Shown one piece after another: positions 19,215-27,688 of a stretch of DNA of 64,000 nt (position 1 is its first letter; each line of letters opens with the position of its first letter). Origin of the DNA: Microbacterium suwonense (lineage in GTDB: Bacteria > Actinomycetota > Actinomycetes > Actinomycetales > Microbacteriaceae); NCBI RefSeq assembly GCF_030296555.1, contig NZ_AP027728.1:2914001-2978000 (forward strand), written 5' to 3'. The notes under the pieces were generated by a model that saw nothing but the letters and a program-made list of their open reading frames with translations, had not been told where the DNA came from and made no database searches. The position numbers were made by a program, and so were the translations under genes.

Positions 19215-20369
19215 ATGGCGAACGTGCGCGAGATCGGCATCATCATGAACGGCGTCTCCGGACGCATGGGCTACCGGCAGCACCTGGTGCGCTCGATCCT
19301 CGCGATCCGCGACCAGGGCGGCATCGAGCTGCCCGACGGTTCGAAGGTCACCGTCAAGCCGATCCTCGTCGGCCGCAATGAAGAGAAGCTCGCCGAGCTC
19401 GCATCCCGGCATGGCATCGACGACTACACCACCGACCTCGACGCAGCCCTCGCCGACCCGCAGTGGGAGATCTACGCCGACTTCCTCGTGACCAAGGCTC
19501 GCGCCAGCGCGATCCGCAAGGCCATCTCCGCTGGCAAGGCCATCTACACCGAGAAGCCCACCGCCGAGTCGCTGGACGAGGCGCTCGAGGTGGCACGCCT
19601 GGCGAAGGATGCCGGGGTGAAGACGGGCGTCGTGCACGACAAGCTCTACCTGCCGGGTCTGCAGAAGCTCAAGCGCCTGATCGACTCCGGCTTCTTCGGC
19701 CGCATCCTCTCGGTGCGCGGCGAGTTTGGCTACTGGGTGTTCGAGGGCGACTGGCAGCCCGCGCAGCGCCCGAGCTGGAACTACCGCACCGAGGACGGCG
19801 GCGGCATCATCAGCGACATGTTCCCGCACTGGAACTACGTGCTCGAGAACCTGTTCGGCGAGGTGCGCTCGGTGTACGCGCAGGCAGCCGTGCACATCGC
19901 CGATCGCTGGGATGAGAAGGGCGAGCACTACGACGCCACCGCCGAAGACGCCGCCTACGGCATCTTCGAGCTGGAGGGCGGCATCATCGCCGAGATCAAC
20001 TCCTCGTGGACGGTGCGCGTGAACCGCGACGAGCTCGTCGAGTTCCAGGTCGACGGCACGCACGGATCAGCCGTGGTGGGACTCTTCGGCGCCAAGATCC
20101 AGCCGCGAGGCGCCACCCCCAAGCCGGTCTGGAATCCCGACATCGAGGACACGCACGACTACGACGCCGACTGGCAGCAGGTGCCGACGAACGAGGTGTT
20201 CCTCAACGGCTTCCGTCAGCAGTGGGAGGAGTACCTGACCTCGTACGTGCTCGGCACCGACTACGCCTTCGACCTGCTCGCCGGTGCCCGCGGGGTGCAG
20301 TTCGCCGAGGCGGGCCTCGCCTCCAGCGCCGAGGGGCGCAAGATCGCGATCGAGAAGCTGTCGCTGTGA
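19215..20369 (+). CDS. Gfo/Idh/MocA family oxidoreductase
   Basis: NAD(P)-dependent sugar or polyol dehydrogenase of 384 residues. The Rossmann half contains 'IYADFLVTKARASAIRKAIS' followed by YTEKPTAES, the family's EKP motif; the second half is the beta-sheet substrate domain. Members oxidise ring hydroxyls (for example of inositol or glycosides) or reduce the keto form. The ATG at 19215 is chosen because the longer open frame runs back through the operator and promoter. First gene of the operon; its stop overlaps the next start (GTGA). Confidence 0.92.
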   Translation: MANVREIGIIMNGVSGRMGYRQHLVRSILAIRDQGGIELPDGSKVTVKPILVGRNEEKLAELASRHGIDDYTTDLDAALADPQWEIYADFLVTKARASAIRKAISAGKAIYTEKPTAESLDEALEVARLAKDAGVKTGVVHDKLYLPGLQKLKRLIDSGFFGRILSVRGEFGYWVFEGDWQPAQRPSWNYRTEDGGGIISDMFPHWNYVLENLFGEVRSVYAQAAVHIADRWDEKGEHYDATAEDAAYGIFELEGGIIAEINSSWTVRVNRDELVEFQVDGTHGSAVVGLFGAKIQPRGATPKPVWNPDIEDTHDYDADWQQVPTNEVFLNGFRQQWEEYLTSYVLGTDYAFDLLAGARGVQFAEAGLASSAEGRKIAIEKLSL

Positions 20370-21538
20370 GCACGATCCGTCTGCTGTCGGCATCCGGTGG
20401 GCTCTCGGATGCCGAGCTGAACGACTCCGGCGGGCGCACCCGGCCGGCCACGCCGCTGCGCTCGCGCGTCGCCTACGCGGCCGCGCATGTCGTACCCGTC
20501 GTGTGGGGCGACAACACCCCGGAGCGGCCCGCCGACATCGACTGGGATTCCACGCTCGCGTTCCGGCGGAACGTGTACTCGTGGGGGCTGGGCGTGGCGG
20601 ATGCCATGGACACCGCGCAGCGCAATATGGGGCTGGATGCCGCGGCGACCCGCGAGCTGATCGCCCGCAGCGCCCAGGTGGCGCGCGAGGAGGGCGGCTC
20701 GGTGGTCGTGGGCGTCAACACCGACCACGTCGAGGATGCCGTCATCTCGCTGGATGCCGTGATCGACGCGTACCGCTCGCAGCTGGAGTTCACCGAAGAG
20801 CAGGGCGCGGGGCCTGTGCTGATGGCATCCCGTCACCTCGCCCGGGTCGCGACGAGCGCCGACGACTACCGCCGCGTCTACCGCGAAGTGCTCTCGCGTG
20901 CGACGACCCCGGTCGTGCTGCACTGGCTGGGAACCGCGTTCGACCCCGAGCTGGCCGGGTACTTCGGCTCCTCCGAATGGCCTGCCGCATCGGAGGTGCT
21001 GCTGGATATCATCGCCGAGAACCCCGGCAAGGTCGCGGGCGTGAAGATGAGCCTGCTGAACGCCGAGAGCGAGATCTCGGTGCGCTCCCGGCTGCCTGAG
21101 GGCGTGCGAATGTTCACCGGCGACGACTTCAACTACGTCTCGCTGATCGGTGGAGACACGGTCGGGGAGGGCGACGGGCACTCCGACGCCCTGCTTGGTG
21201 CCTTCGCGGCGATCACACCGGTGGCATCCGCGGCGATCCAGGCGCTGGATGCCGGAGACGCGGCGGCGTACCAGCGCATTCTCGGACCAACCGAGGAGCT
21301 GAGCCGCCAGGTGTTCGCCGCGCCCACGTTCTACTACAAGACCGGCGTCGCGTTCCTGGCCTGGCTGAACGATCACCAGCCCGCGTTCCAGATGGTCGGC
21401 GGCCTGCACTCCGCGCGCAGTCTGCCGCACCTGTCACGGATCGTCGAGCTGGCCAACGCCTCGCTCGCCCTGGAGAACCCCGAGCTCGCGCGTGAGCGCT
21501 GGCACGGCATGCTGCGACTGAACGGAGTGGACGCATGA
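20366..21538 (+). CDS. DUF993 family protein, aldolase-like
   Basis: A 390-residue protein of the DUF993 family, recognised by 'AYAAAHVVPVVWGDNTP', 'DWDSTLAFRRNVYSWGLGVA' and 'VLHWLGTAFDPELAGYFGS'. The family is thought to share the TIM-barrel fold of dihydrodipicolinate synthase-type aldolases; 'GVKMSLLNAE' would place a lysine (VKMS) at the position of the Schiff-base strand, which I infer rather than know. It starts at a GTG overlapping the previous stop and overlaps the following isomerase gene, so three proteins are made in tight coupling. It probably cleaves or rearranges the product of the Gfo/Idh enzyme. Confidence 0.8.
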   Translation: MSTIRLLSASGGLSDAELNDSGGRTRPATPLRSRVAYAAAHVVPVVWGDNTPERPADIDWDSTLAFRRNVYSWGLGVADAMDTAQRNMGLDAAATRELIARSAQVAREEGGSVVVGVNTDHVEDAVISLDAVIDAYRSQLEFTEEQGAGPVLMASRHLARVATSADDYRRVYREVLSRATTPVVLHWLGTAFDPELAGYFGSSEWPAASEVLLDIIAENPGKVAGVKMSLLNAESEISVRSRLPEGVRMFTGDDFNYVSLIGGDTVGEGDGHSDALLGAFAAITPVASAAIQALDAGDAAAYQRILGPTEELSRQVFAAPTFYYKTGVAFLAWLNDHQPAFQMVGGLHSARSLPHLSRIVELANASLALENPELARERWHGMLRLNGVDA

Positions 21539-22533
21539 ACGCCCCCGACTCGCCCGCGCCCGGCTCGCCCGACCTCGCCTTCACCCCGGCCTCGCCACAG
21601 ATGTCGGCGCAGAAGACGGATGTCGGTCGAAAACCGGCCGAATCCGCCGACATCCGTGATTTGAGCCGACAAGTGTCGGCCGACCCCCGCCTGTCGATCA
21701 ACCAGGCGACCATCAAGCACGCCGACCTCGCCACCGCGCTGCGGGTGACGGCGGATGCCGGGGTGCAGTCCATCGGCCTGTGGCGCGAACCGGTGAACGA
21801 GGTCGGCCTCGACACAGCCGCACGGATGCTGGCGGATTCCGGTCTGCGCTTCTCCAGCCACTGCCGGGGCGGATTCTTCACGCTGCCCGAGGGCCCCGAG
21901 CGCATCGCGGCTCTGGATGACAACCGCCGGGCGATCGACGAGACCGCGACGCTGGCCGCCGCCGGTGCCGAGGGGTCCGCCGCCGTGCTCGTGCTCGTCG
22001 CCGGTGGCCTGCCGGAGGGATCCCGCGACCTCATCGGCGCCCGCGAGCGCGTGCGGGATGCACTCGGCCGGCTGGCGCCTTATGCGCAGAGCGCCGGGGT
22101 AACTCTGGCGGTCGAGCCCCTGCATCCGATGTACGTGTCCGATCGGGCCGTGGTCTCCACGCTCGGTCAGGCTCTCGACATCGCATCCGACTTCCCCTCC
22201 GAGGTCGTCGGTGCGGCGGTGGACACCTTCCACATCTGGTGGGATCCGCAGGTGCTCGAGCAGATCGCCCGCGCCGGATGCGAGGGCCGCATCGCCACCT
22301 ACCAGGTGTGCGACTGGGCCACGCCGCTGCCCGCCGATGTGCTGCTCGCCCGGCACTACATGGGCGACGGGGTGATCGACTTCGCCTCGCTCACCCGCGC
22401 GGTGGTCGACACCGGCTACACCGGCGACATCGAGGTGGAGATCTTCAACGCCGACATCTGGGCCGACGACCCGGCCTCGGTCGTCGCGCGCACTGCGCGG
22501 TCCTTTACCGAGGCGATCAGCCCTCATCTGTGA
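21535..22533 (+). CDS. sugar phosphate isomerase/epimerase (xylose isomerase-like TIM barrel)
   Basis: Up to 332 residues. The conserved TIM-barrel part starts near residue 50 (RLSINQATIKHADLATALRV) and contains metal-ligand-type motifs 'LAVEPLHPMY', 'VGAAVDTFHIWWDP' and 'DIEVEIFN'. The first 50 residues are low-complexity and are largely encoded by a palindromic element (21602-21671). An ATG at 21535 overlaps the previous stop; a GTG at 21673 just after the palindrome would give a 286-residue protein of normal family length. The true start is therefore open. Acts on a keto-sugar intermediate (inference). Confidence 0.86.
   Translation: MNAPDSPAPGSPDLAFTPASPQMSAQKTDVGRKPAESADIRDLSRQVSADPRLSINQATIKHADLATALRVTADAGVQSIGLWREPVNEVGLDTAARMLADSGLRFSSHCRGGFFTLPEGPERIAALDDNRRAIDETATLAAAGAEGSAAVLVLVAGGLPEGSRDLIGARERVRDALGRLAPYAQSAGVTLAVEPLHPMYVSDRAVVSTLGQALDIASDFPSEVVGAAVDTFHIWWDPQVLEQIARAGCEGRIATYQVCDWATPLPADVLLARHYMGDGVIDFASLTRAVVDTGYTGDIEVEIFNADIWADDPASVVARTARSFTEAISPHL
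21602..21671. repeat. palindromic element inside the 5' part of the isomerase gene
   Basis: TGTCGGCGCAGAAGACGGAT and the matching ATCCGTGATTTGAGCCGACA lie in 25-base arms (21602-21626 and 21647-21671) with 21 of 25 positions complementary and a 20-base loop. It is in frame with the annotated coding sequence and has the same size and arm length as the non-coding palindromes elsewhere in the window. Confidence 0.75.
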
Positions 22534-22538
22534 TTTCG

Positions 22539-22589
22539 TGTAGCTCAAGTTGCTGCGACGCGGGCCCAGACGGAGCAATTTGCGCTACA
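22539..22589. repeat. palindromic element between the two isomerase genes
   Basis: TGTAGCTCAAGTTGC (22539-22553) pairs with GCAATTTGCGCTACA (22575-22589) at 13 of 15 positions. It sits immediately after one isomerase stop and ends 24 bases before the next start, within the operon. Confidence 0.65.
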
Positions 22590-22613
22590 TCAACGGACGG
22601 GGAGGAGAACCCG

Positions 22614-23363
22614 ATGCGACCAGGACTGTGCTCGGTGACGTTCCGGCAGCTCACACCGGAGCAGATCGTGCCGCTCGCGGCGGATGCCGGGCTCGAGGTG
22701 ATCGAGTGGGGCGGCGATGTGCACGTGCCGCCGGGCGATGTCGCGCGGGCAGCGCAGGTCGCTCGCGTGACGACGGATGCCGGGCTCGCCGTCTGCTCGT
22801 ACGGCTCCTACTTCCGTGTCGGGGCCGACGAGGTGCTCACCCCGATCCTCGACAGCGCCGAGGCACTCGGTGCGGATCGGGTGCGCATCTGGGCCGGTCG
22901 CGTCGACTCGGCGGATGCGATGCCGGAGGAGTACGCGCGGATCGTCGGGCGGCTGCGGGAGGCCGCAGCCGAGGCATCCGACCGCGGAATCACCCTCGCA
23001 CTCGAGTATCACCGGGGCACGGTGGCCGACGACCCGGATGCCGTGCTGCGCCTGCTCGCAGACGTCGGCAGCGCGGCGCTGTCGACGTATTGGCAGCCGT
23101 CGGTCGGTGCGGCGGACGCCGACGCACTCGCCGAGTTCGACGCACTGGCCGCGCACACCAGTGCCGTGCACGTGTTCTCGTGGTGGCCGGATGCGGAGCG
23201 CCTGCGCCTGCACGAGCGGGAGGAGCTGTGGCGGGGTCTGTGCACCGCGGCATCCGCTCTGCCCGCACCGCCGCGCGACGCACTGCTGGAGTTCGTGCCC
23301 GACGACGACCCTGCCCTGCTCGCCTCGGAAGCGGCGACCCTGCGCCGCTGGCTCGCCGCATGA
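22614..23363 (+). CDS. sugar phosphate isomerase/epimerase, second copy
   Basis: A 249-residue xylose isomerase-like TIM-barrel protein: 'PGLCSVTFRQLTPEQIVPLA', 'GLEVIEWGGDVHVPPGD' and the metal-binding 'ITLALEYHRGTV'. Close to full length for the IolE/IolI-like group and only distantly similar to its neighbour. GGAGGAG precedes the ATG. It is the fourth enzyme of the operon; two different isomerases suggest a multi-step keto-sugar route. Confidence 0.88.
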   Translation: MRPGLCSVTFRQLTPEQIVPLAADAGLEVIEWGGDVHVPPGDVARAAQVARVTTDAGLAVCSYGSYFRVGADEVLTPILDSAEALGADRVRIWAGRVDSADAMPEEYARIVGRLREAAAEASDRGITLALEYHRGTVADDPDAVLRLLADVGSAALSTYWQPSVGAADADALAEFDALAAHTSAVHVFSWWPDAERLRLHEREELWRGLCTAASALPAPPRDALLEFVPDDDPALLASEAATLRRWLAA

Positions 23364-23413
23364 CACAGGCTGCGATGCGATCCGATACGGGAGGGAGAAG
23401 CGGTGCCCATCGA

Positions 23414-23419
23414 TAGGCT
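23414..23419 (+). promoter_or_regulatory. -10 element of the LacI gene (leaderless)
   Basis: TAGGCT, six bases, then ATG at 23426. The start codon would be the first transcribed bases; no ribosome site is present. Confidence 0.55.
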
Positions 23420-23425
23420 CGACCT

Positions 23426-24502
23426 ATGACCGCTGACGGCCTGCGCACGAGCGCAGCTCCCACCCTTCACGACGTCGCGCGGGTCGCAGGCGTCTCCCTG
23501 GCCACGGCGTCGCGGGTGCTGAACGGCTCGGAGCGCAAGGTCGCCGACTCGTTCCGCGTGAAGGTCGAGCTCGCGGCCGCCGAGCTGGGGTACACCCCGA
23601 ACATCTCCGCGCAGGCGATCGCCCGCGGAACCTCACAGGTGATCGCGCTGCTGGTCGCCGACATCGCCGACCCGTATTTCGGTCTGATCGCCTCGGGCGT
23701 CGCGCGTGGCGCCGACGAGGAGGGCCTGGTCGTCACGGTCGCGATCACCGAGCGCGAACCCCAGCGCGAGGTGCGCATTCTGCATGCCCTGCGCGGACAG
23801 CGACCGCGCGGAGTGATCCTGGCCGCATCCCGTGCCACCGACGGGGGATCGAGCTCCGGAGGCACCGCAGCGGGTGCCGACGACGAAGACCGTGGTGCGA
23901 ACGCCGGAGTCGCCGAGGAGCTCGCCGCGTTCCGGGCGCTGGGCAGCCGCACCGTCACCTTCGGGCCCGGCGGTGATCGCAGCGTCCGCATCGATAACCG
24001 CGGCGGCGCCGAGCAGCTGGGGCGCGCGATGTCGGCCCTCGGCTACCGGCGCGCGATCGCGATCGGCGCGGCAGAGGGCATGCGCACCTCCGATGATCGC
24101 CTCTCAGGATTCACCGCCGGATTCGCGACCGGCGGCGGCGAAGTCGTTCGCGTGCACCGTGGCGCGTTCCAGCGCGAATCGGGGGCGGCGGTGATGGCGG
24201 ACGCGCTGAAGGAGGGCGTCGACGAGGGCACACTGGTCTTCGCGCTGAGCGATGTCATCGCAATCGGCGCGATGACCGCGATCCGCGAGGCCGGCCGCAC
24301 GGTGGGCGCCGACATCGCCGTGTGCGGGTTCGACGACGTGCCGGTCAGCCGCGACGTCTCCCCGCAGCTGACCACCGTGCACGTGCCGCTCAGCGAGCTC
24401 GGCTACCAGGCGTTCCGGGCCACCGTGGATGCCGACTGGACTCAGCCCGCCCTGGACCTCGAGGTGCTCGTACGCGACAGCACCCCCGGAGTCGGGCGAT
24501 GA
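23426..24502 (+). CDS. LacI-family transcriptional regulator
   Basis: A 358-residue repressor. Helix-turn-helix at residues 14-35 (LHDVARVAGVSLATASRVLN), hinge YTPNISAQAIARGTSQVIAL, then a sugar-binding sensor ending 'VCGFDDVPVSRDVSPQLTTV'. An insert of about 20 Gly/Ser/Asp-rich residues (near 135-155) breaks the sensor domain in an exposed loop. It probably binds the GGGAAAGCGCTTACC operator in front of the Gfo/Idh gene. It appears to have its own leaderless promoter. Confidence 0.92.
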   Translation: MTADGLRTSAAPTLHDVARVAGVSLATASRVLNGSERKVADSFRVKVELAAAELGYTPNISAQAIARGTSQVIALLVADIADPYFGLIASGVARGADEEGLVVTVAITEREPQREVRILHALRGQRPRGVILAASRATDGGSSSGGTAAGADDEDRGANAGVAEELAAFRALGSRTVTFGPGGDRSVRIDNRGGAEQLGRAMSALGYRRAIAIGAAEGMRTSDDRLSGFTAGFATGGGEVVRVHRGAFQRESGAAVMADALKEGVDEGTLVFALSDVIAIGAMTAIREAGRTVGADIAVCGFDDVPVSRDVSPQLTTVHVPLSELGYQAFRATVDADWTQPALDLEVLVRDSTPGVGR

Positions 24503-24509
24503 CCGACGC

Positions 24510-24568
24510 TCCAGGTCGCAATGGATGCCGCTTCGTGGCGGATTCAGCGGCCATTTCTGCGACCTGGA
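24510..24568. repeat. palindromic element between LacI and glycerate kinase genes
   Basis: TCCAGGTCGCA (24510-24520) and TGCGACCTGGA (24558-24568) are perfect arms; after a six-base mismatched bulge GCCGCT and AGCGGC also pair. Total 59 bases, filling most of the 85-base gap. Confidence 0.7.
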
Positions 24569-24587
24569 CGTGGGGGAGAGCTCTCTG

Positions 24588-25712
24588 ATGCGCGTCGTCT
24601 TCGCACCCGACAGCTTCAAGGGCACGATCACGGCGGCGGAAGCCGCGCGGGTGCTTGCTGACGCGTGGCGCGACGTGGACCCAGAAGCGCAGATCGTGCT
24701 GCGTCCGATGGCCGATGGCGGAGAAGGCACCGTGGCCGCGTTCGCTGCGGCTGTGCCGGATGCCGAGCGGATGCCGATCATCGTCACCGGCCCGGCCGGC
24801 GTGCCAGTCGACACCTCGTGGCTGCTGCTGCAGGCATCCGACGACGCCCCGCACGGCACCGCCGTGATCGACCTTGCCTCGACGTCGGGCATCGAACTGC
24901 TCGACCAGCTGCGCCCGTGGGACGTCGACACGACCGGCTTCGGCCAGGCTGTCGCCGCGGCACTCGACCACGGCGTCTCGCGCCTCGTGCTCGGAATCGG
25001 ATCCAGCGCGTCCACCGACGGCGGCACCGGGATGCTGCGCGCCCTGGGTGCGCGATTCCTCGATCGGGCCGGCCAGTCGATCGCCCCCGGTGCTCGTGGT
25101 CTCTCGGCACTCGCGAGCGTCGACCTGAGCGCACTGCGTGCGGCACCGGAAGTGCTCGTGCTCACCGACGTCACCAACCCGCTCACCGGCCCCCGCGGCG
25201 CCGCCGAGGTGTTCGGCCCGCAGAAGGGGCTGACGGATGCCGCAGATCGTGCGGCCGCCGATGCCGGCTTGGCGCGGCTGGCGGAGCTGCTCGACCTCGA
25301 CGCCACGGTTCCCGGAGCCGGTGCGGCCGGAGGAGTCGGCGGCGCCCTGGTCGCCTGGGGTGCCCGGCTGCTGCCCGGCGCGGAGGAGGTCGCCCGATTG
25401 ATCGGGCTCGCGGATGCCGTCGCCGGGTCCGACGTGGTCGTGACCGGCGAAGGATCCTACGACGGACAGTCCGGCGACGGGAAGGTTCCGTCGTTCGTCG
25501 CGGCGCTCGCCGCGAATGCCGGCGCGCGCGCAGCGCTGGTCGCCGGGCGGATCACCACGGATGCCGACACGGGGCCGTTCGCTGTATCGGTGTCTCTGAC
25601 CGAGCTCGCCGGATCCCCGGCATCCGCTCTTGCCGAGCCCACCCGCTGGCTGCACGAGGCCGGCCGGAGGCTCGCCCGCGACCTGCCTGCCCGCGACCTG
25701 CCTGCCCGCTGA
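24588..25712 (+). CDS. glycerate kinase
   Basis: Phosphorylates glycerate to a phosphoglycerate, feeding lower glycolysis. The 374-residue protein shows family signatures: VVFAPDSFKGTITAAEAA at the N-terminus, PMADGGEGTVAAF near 40, GIGSSASTDGGTGML near 130 and TGEGSYDGQSGDGK near 285. The ATG at 24588 follows TGGGGGAGAG. Placement after the DUF993/isomerase operon suggests that pathway releases glycerate or a compound reduced to it. The tail ends in a short repeat (RDLPARDLPAR). Confidence 0.93.
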   Translation: MRVVFAPDSFKGTITAAEAARVLADAWRDVDPEAQIVLRPMADGGEGTVAAFAAAVPDAERMPIIVTGPAGVPVDTSWLLLQASDDAPHGTAVIDLASTSGIELLDQLRPWDVDTTGFGQAVAAALDHGVSRLVLGIGSSASTDGGTGMLRALGARFLDRAGQSIAPGARGLSALASVDLSALRAAPEVLVLTDVTNPLTGPRGAAEVFGPQKGLTDAADRAAADAGLARLAELLDLDATVPGAGAAGGVGGALVAWGARLLPGAEEVARLIGLADAVAGSDVVVTGEGSYDGQSGDGKVPSFVAALAANAGARAALVAGRITTDADTGPFAVSVSLTELAGSPASALAEPTRWLHEAGRRLARDLPARDLPAR

Positions 25713-25740
25713 CGCCGTCCGGGCGCCCTTCCTTCTTGCT

Positions 25741-25798
25741 TCACGTGGCGCAACACGCCGTATCGTCCCGGGGCGTCACGGCGTGTTGCGCCACGTGA
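25741..25798. repeat. palindromic element between convergent glycerate kinase and pgm genes
   Basis: Perfect 21-base arms, beginning TCACGTGGCGCAACACGCCG (25741) and ending CGGCGTGTTGCGCCACGTGA (25798), with a 16-base loop. Its position between convergent genes means it could act as a two-way terminator, but its arm motif TTCA(C/G)GTGGCGCA recurs at 57577, pointing to a repeat family. Confidence 0.85.
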
Positions 25799-25811
25799 GC
25801 GGAGAGAGACG

Positions 25812-25923
25812 GCAGCGTGCAGCGTGCAGCGTGCAGCGTGCAGCGTGCAGCGCCGAGACCGCAGCGTGCAGCGCCGAGACCGCCGCGTGCAGCGCCGTGA
25901 CCGCCGCGTGCAGCGCCGTGACC
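25812..25923 (+). repeat. 7-base and 21-base tandem repeats
   Basis: Four GCAGCGT heptamers (25812-25839) run into four 21-base units of the type GCAGCGTGCAGCGCCGAGAC plus C (25840-25923); the last two units share three substitutions. The array ends seven bases before the pgm stop. It is non-coding and likely variable in copy number. Confidence 0.88.
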
Positions 25924-25929
25924 GCCGCG

Positions 25930-27573
25930 TCAGCCGCCGAGCGCCTCACTGACCACGGCCCGGGCCTCCTCCTGCACCTTCGCCAGGTGCTCCGGGCCGC
26001 GCAGGCTCTCGGCGTACAGCTTGTAGACGTCCTCGGTGCCCGACGGACGCGCGGCGAACCAGGCGTGCTCGGTCTGCACCTTCAGGCCGCCGATCGCGGC
26101 GCCGTTGCCAGGGGCGTGTGAGAGCTTCGCGGTGATCTCCTCTCCGGCCAGCTCCGTTGCCGAGACCGCCGATGGAGCAAGTTTGCCGAGCACCGCCTTC
26201 TGCTCCGGCGTCGCGGGTGCGTCCACGCGCTGGTAGGCGGATGCGCCGAATGCCTCCTCCAGCTCGCGATAGCGCTCCGACGGCGACTTGCCGGTGACGG
26301 CGATGATCTCCGCAGCGAGCAGGCAGAGCAGAATGCCGTCCTTGTCGGTCGTCCACACGCTGCCGTCGTGCCGCAGGAACGACGCCCCCGCCGACTCCTC
26401 GCCCCCGAACGCGACCGAGCCGTCGAGCAGCCCCGGCACGAACCACTTGAACCCGACCGGCACCTCCAGCAGCTTGCGGCCGAGTGACTCGGCGACGCGG
26501 TCGATGATCATCGACGACACGAGGGTCTTGCCGACGGCGGCATCGCGCGACCAGGAGGCGCGGTGCGAGAACAGGTAGTCGATCGCGACGGCCAGGTAGT
26601 GGTTCGGGTTCATCAGCCCGGCATCCGGAGTGACGATCCCGTGCCGGTCGGCATCCGCGTCATTGCCGGTGAGCACGTCGTAGTCGCCCTTCTTCGCGAC
26701 CAGCGACGCCATGGCCGACGGCGAGGACGGGTCCATCCGGATCTTCTCGTCCCAGTCCAGCGTCATGAAGCGCCAGGTCGGGTCGACCTCGGGGTTCACG
26801 ACGGTCAGGTCCAGGCCGTGCCTCTCGGCGATCAGCGCCCAGTACTCCACCGATGCCCCGCCCAGCGGGTCGGCGCCGATGCGCACACCGGCGCGCTTGA
26901 TCGCGTCGAGGTCGATGATCGAGGGCAGGTCACTCACATATGCGTCACGGAAGTCGTACTGCCCGATCGAGTCGTCGTCGATGTCGGCGTGGGGAGTGCG
27001 CTTGACGCCGTCCAGCCCGGCCTCGATCAGCTCATTGGCGCGCTGGGCGATCCAGCCGGTGGCATCCGTGTCTGCCGGCCCGCCGTGCGGCGGGTTGTAC
27101 TTGAAGCCGCCGTCGCGGGGAGGGTTGTGGCTCGGGGTGACGACGATGCCGTCGGCGCGTCCCGGATCGGATGCTGCAAGAGCACGGTTGTAGGTGAGGA
27201 TGGCGTGGCTGAGCGCCGGAGTGGGCACCCAGGAGTCGCGCGAGTCGACGCGCACGTCGACGCCGTTCGCGATCAGCACCTCGATCGCGCTGCGTTCGGC
27301 GGGCAGCGAGAGCGCGTGGGTGTCGCGGCCCAGGAACAGCGGCCCGGTGATGCCCTGGGCGCTGCGATAGTCCACGATCGCCTGCGTGGTGGCGAGGATG
27401 TGATCCTCGTTGAAGCTGTTCGTCAGGGCGGAGCCGCGATGGCCGCTGGTCCCGAACACGACGCGCTGAGTGGGCACGGTCGGATCGGGGTGCCGGTCGT
27501 AGTACGCGGCGATCAGCTCGTCGACATCGATGAGGTCGTTCTCCTCCGCGGGGAGGCCTGCTCGGCTCGTCAT
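25930..27573 (-). CDS. pgm: phosphoglucomutase (alpha-D-glucose phosphate-specific)
   Basis: Interconverts glucose-1-phosphate and glucose-6-phosphate, linking the Leloir and glycogen routes to glycolysis. The 547-residue protein has the active serine in TPSHNPPRDGG, the magnesium site DADADRHG, the sugar-specificity loop GGEESAG and the phosphate-binding RPSGTED near the C-terminus. Length and order match the bacterial alpha-PGM class. CAGACT six bases upstream of the ATG is a possible but imperfect leaderless -10. Confidence 0.96.
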   Translation of the reverse strand: MTSRAGLPAEENDLIDVDELIAAYYDRHPDPTVPTQRVVFGTSGHRGSALTNSFNEDHILATTQAIVDYRSAQGITGPLFLGRDTHALSLPAERSAIEVLIANGVDVRVDSRDSWVPTPALSHAILTYNRALAASDPGRADGIVVTPSHNPPRDGGFKYNPPHGGPADTDATGWIAQRANELIEAGLDGVKRTPHADIDDDSIGQYDFRDAYVSDLPSIIDLDAIKRAGVRIGADPLGGASVEYWALIAERHGLDLTVVNPEVDPTWRFMTLDWDEKIRMDPSSPSAMASLVAKKGDYDVLTGNDADADRHGIVTPDAGLMNPNHYLAVAIDYLFSHRASWSRDAAVGKTLVSSMIIDRVAESLGRKLLEVPVGFKWFVPGLLDGSVAFGGEESAGASFLRHDGSVWTTDKDGILLCLLAAEIIAVTGKSPSERYRELEEAFGASAYQRVDAPATPEQKAVLGKLAPSAVSATELAGEEITAKLSHAPGNGAAIGGLKVQTEHAWFAARPSGTEDVYKLYAESLRGPEHLAKVQEEARAVVSEALGG

Positions 27574-27676
27574 GAGATCAGTCTGCCTCGCGCATCCGAC
27601 ATGCGCATCCTCTGCGTCATACGGATGCTGTGATTCGCCGGAATACGGATGCTGCGATCGGCCGGAACGGGCGGAC

Positions 27677-27682
27677 TAGGCT
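27677..27682 (+). promoter_or_regulatory. -10 element of pheA (leaderless)
   Basis: TAGGCT, six bases, then GTG at 27689, with no ribosome-binding sequence. Confidence 0.55.
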
Positions 27683-27688
27683 TGCGGG

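Noticed and set aside
25812-25923. Possible CRISPR or coding repeat
   Set aside because: Direct tandem repeats without spacers, and no open frame with coding character or ribosome site.
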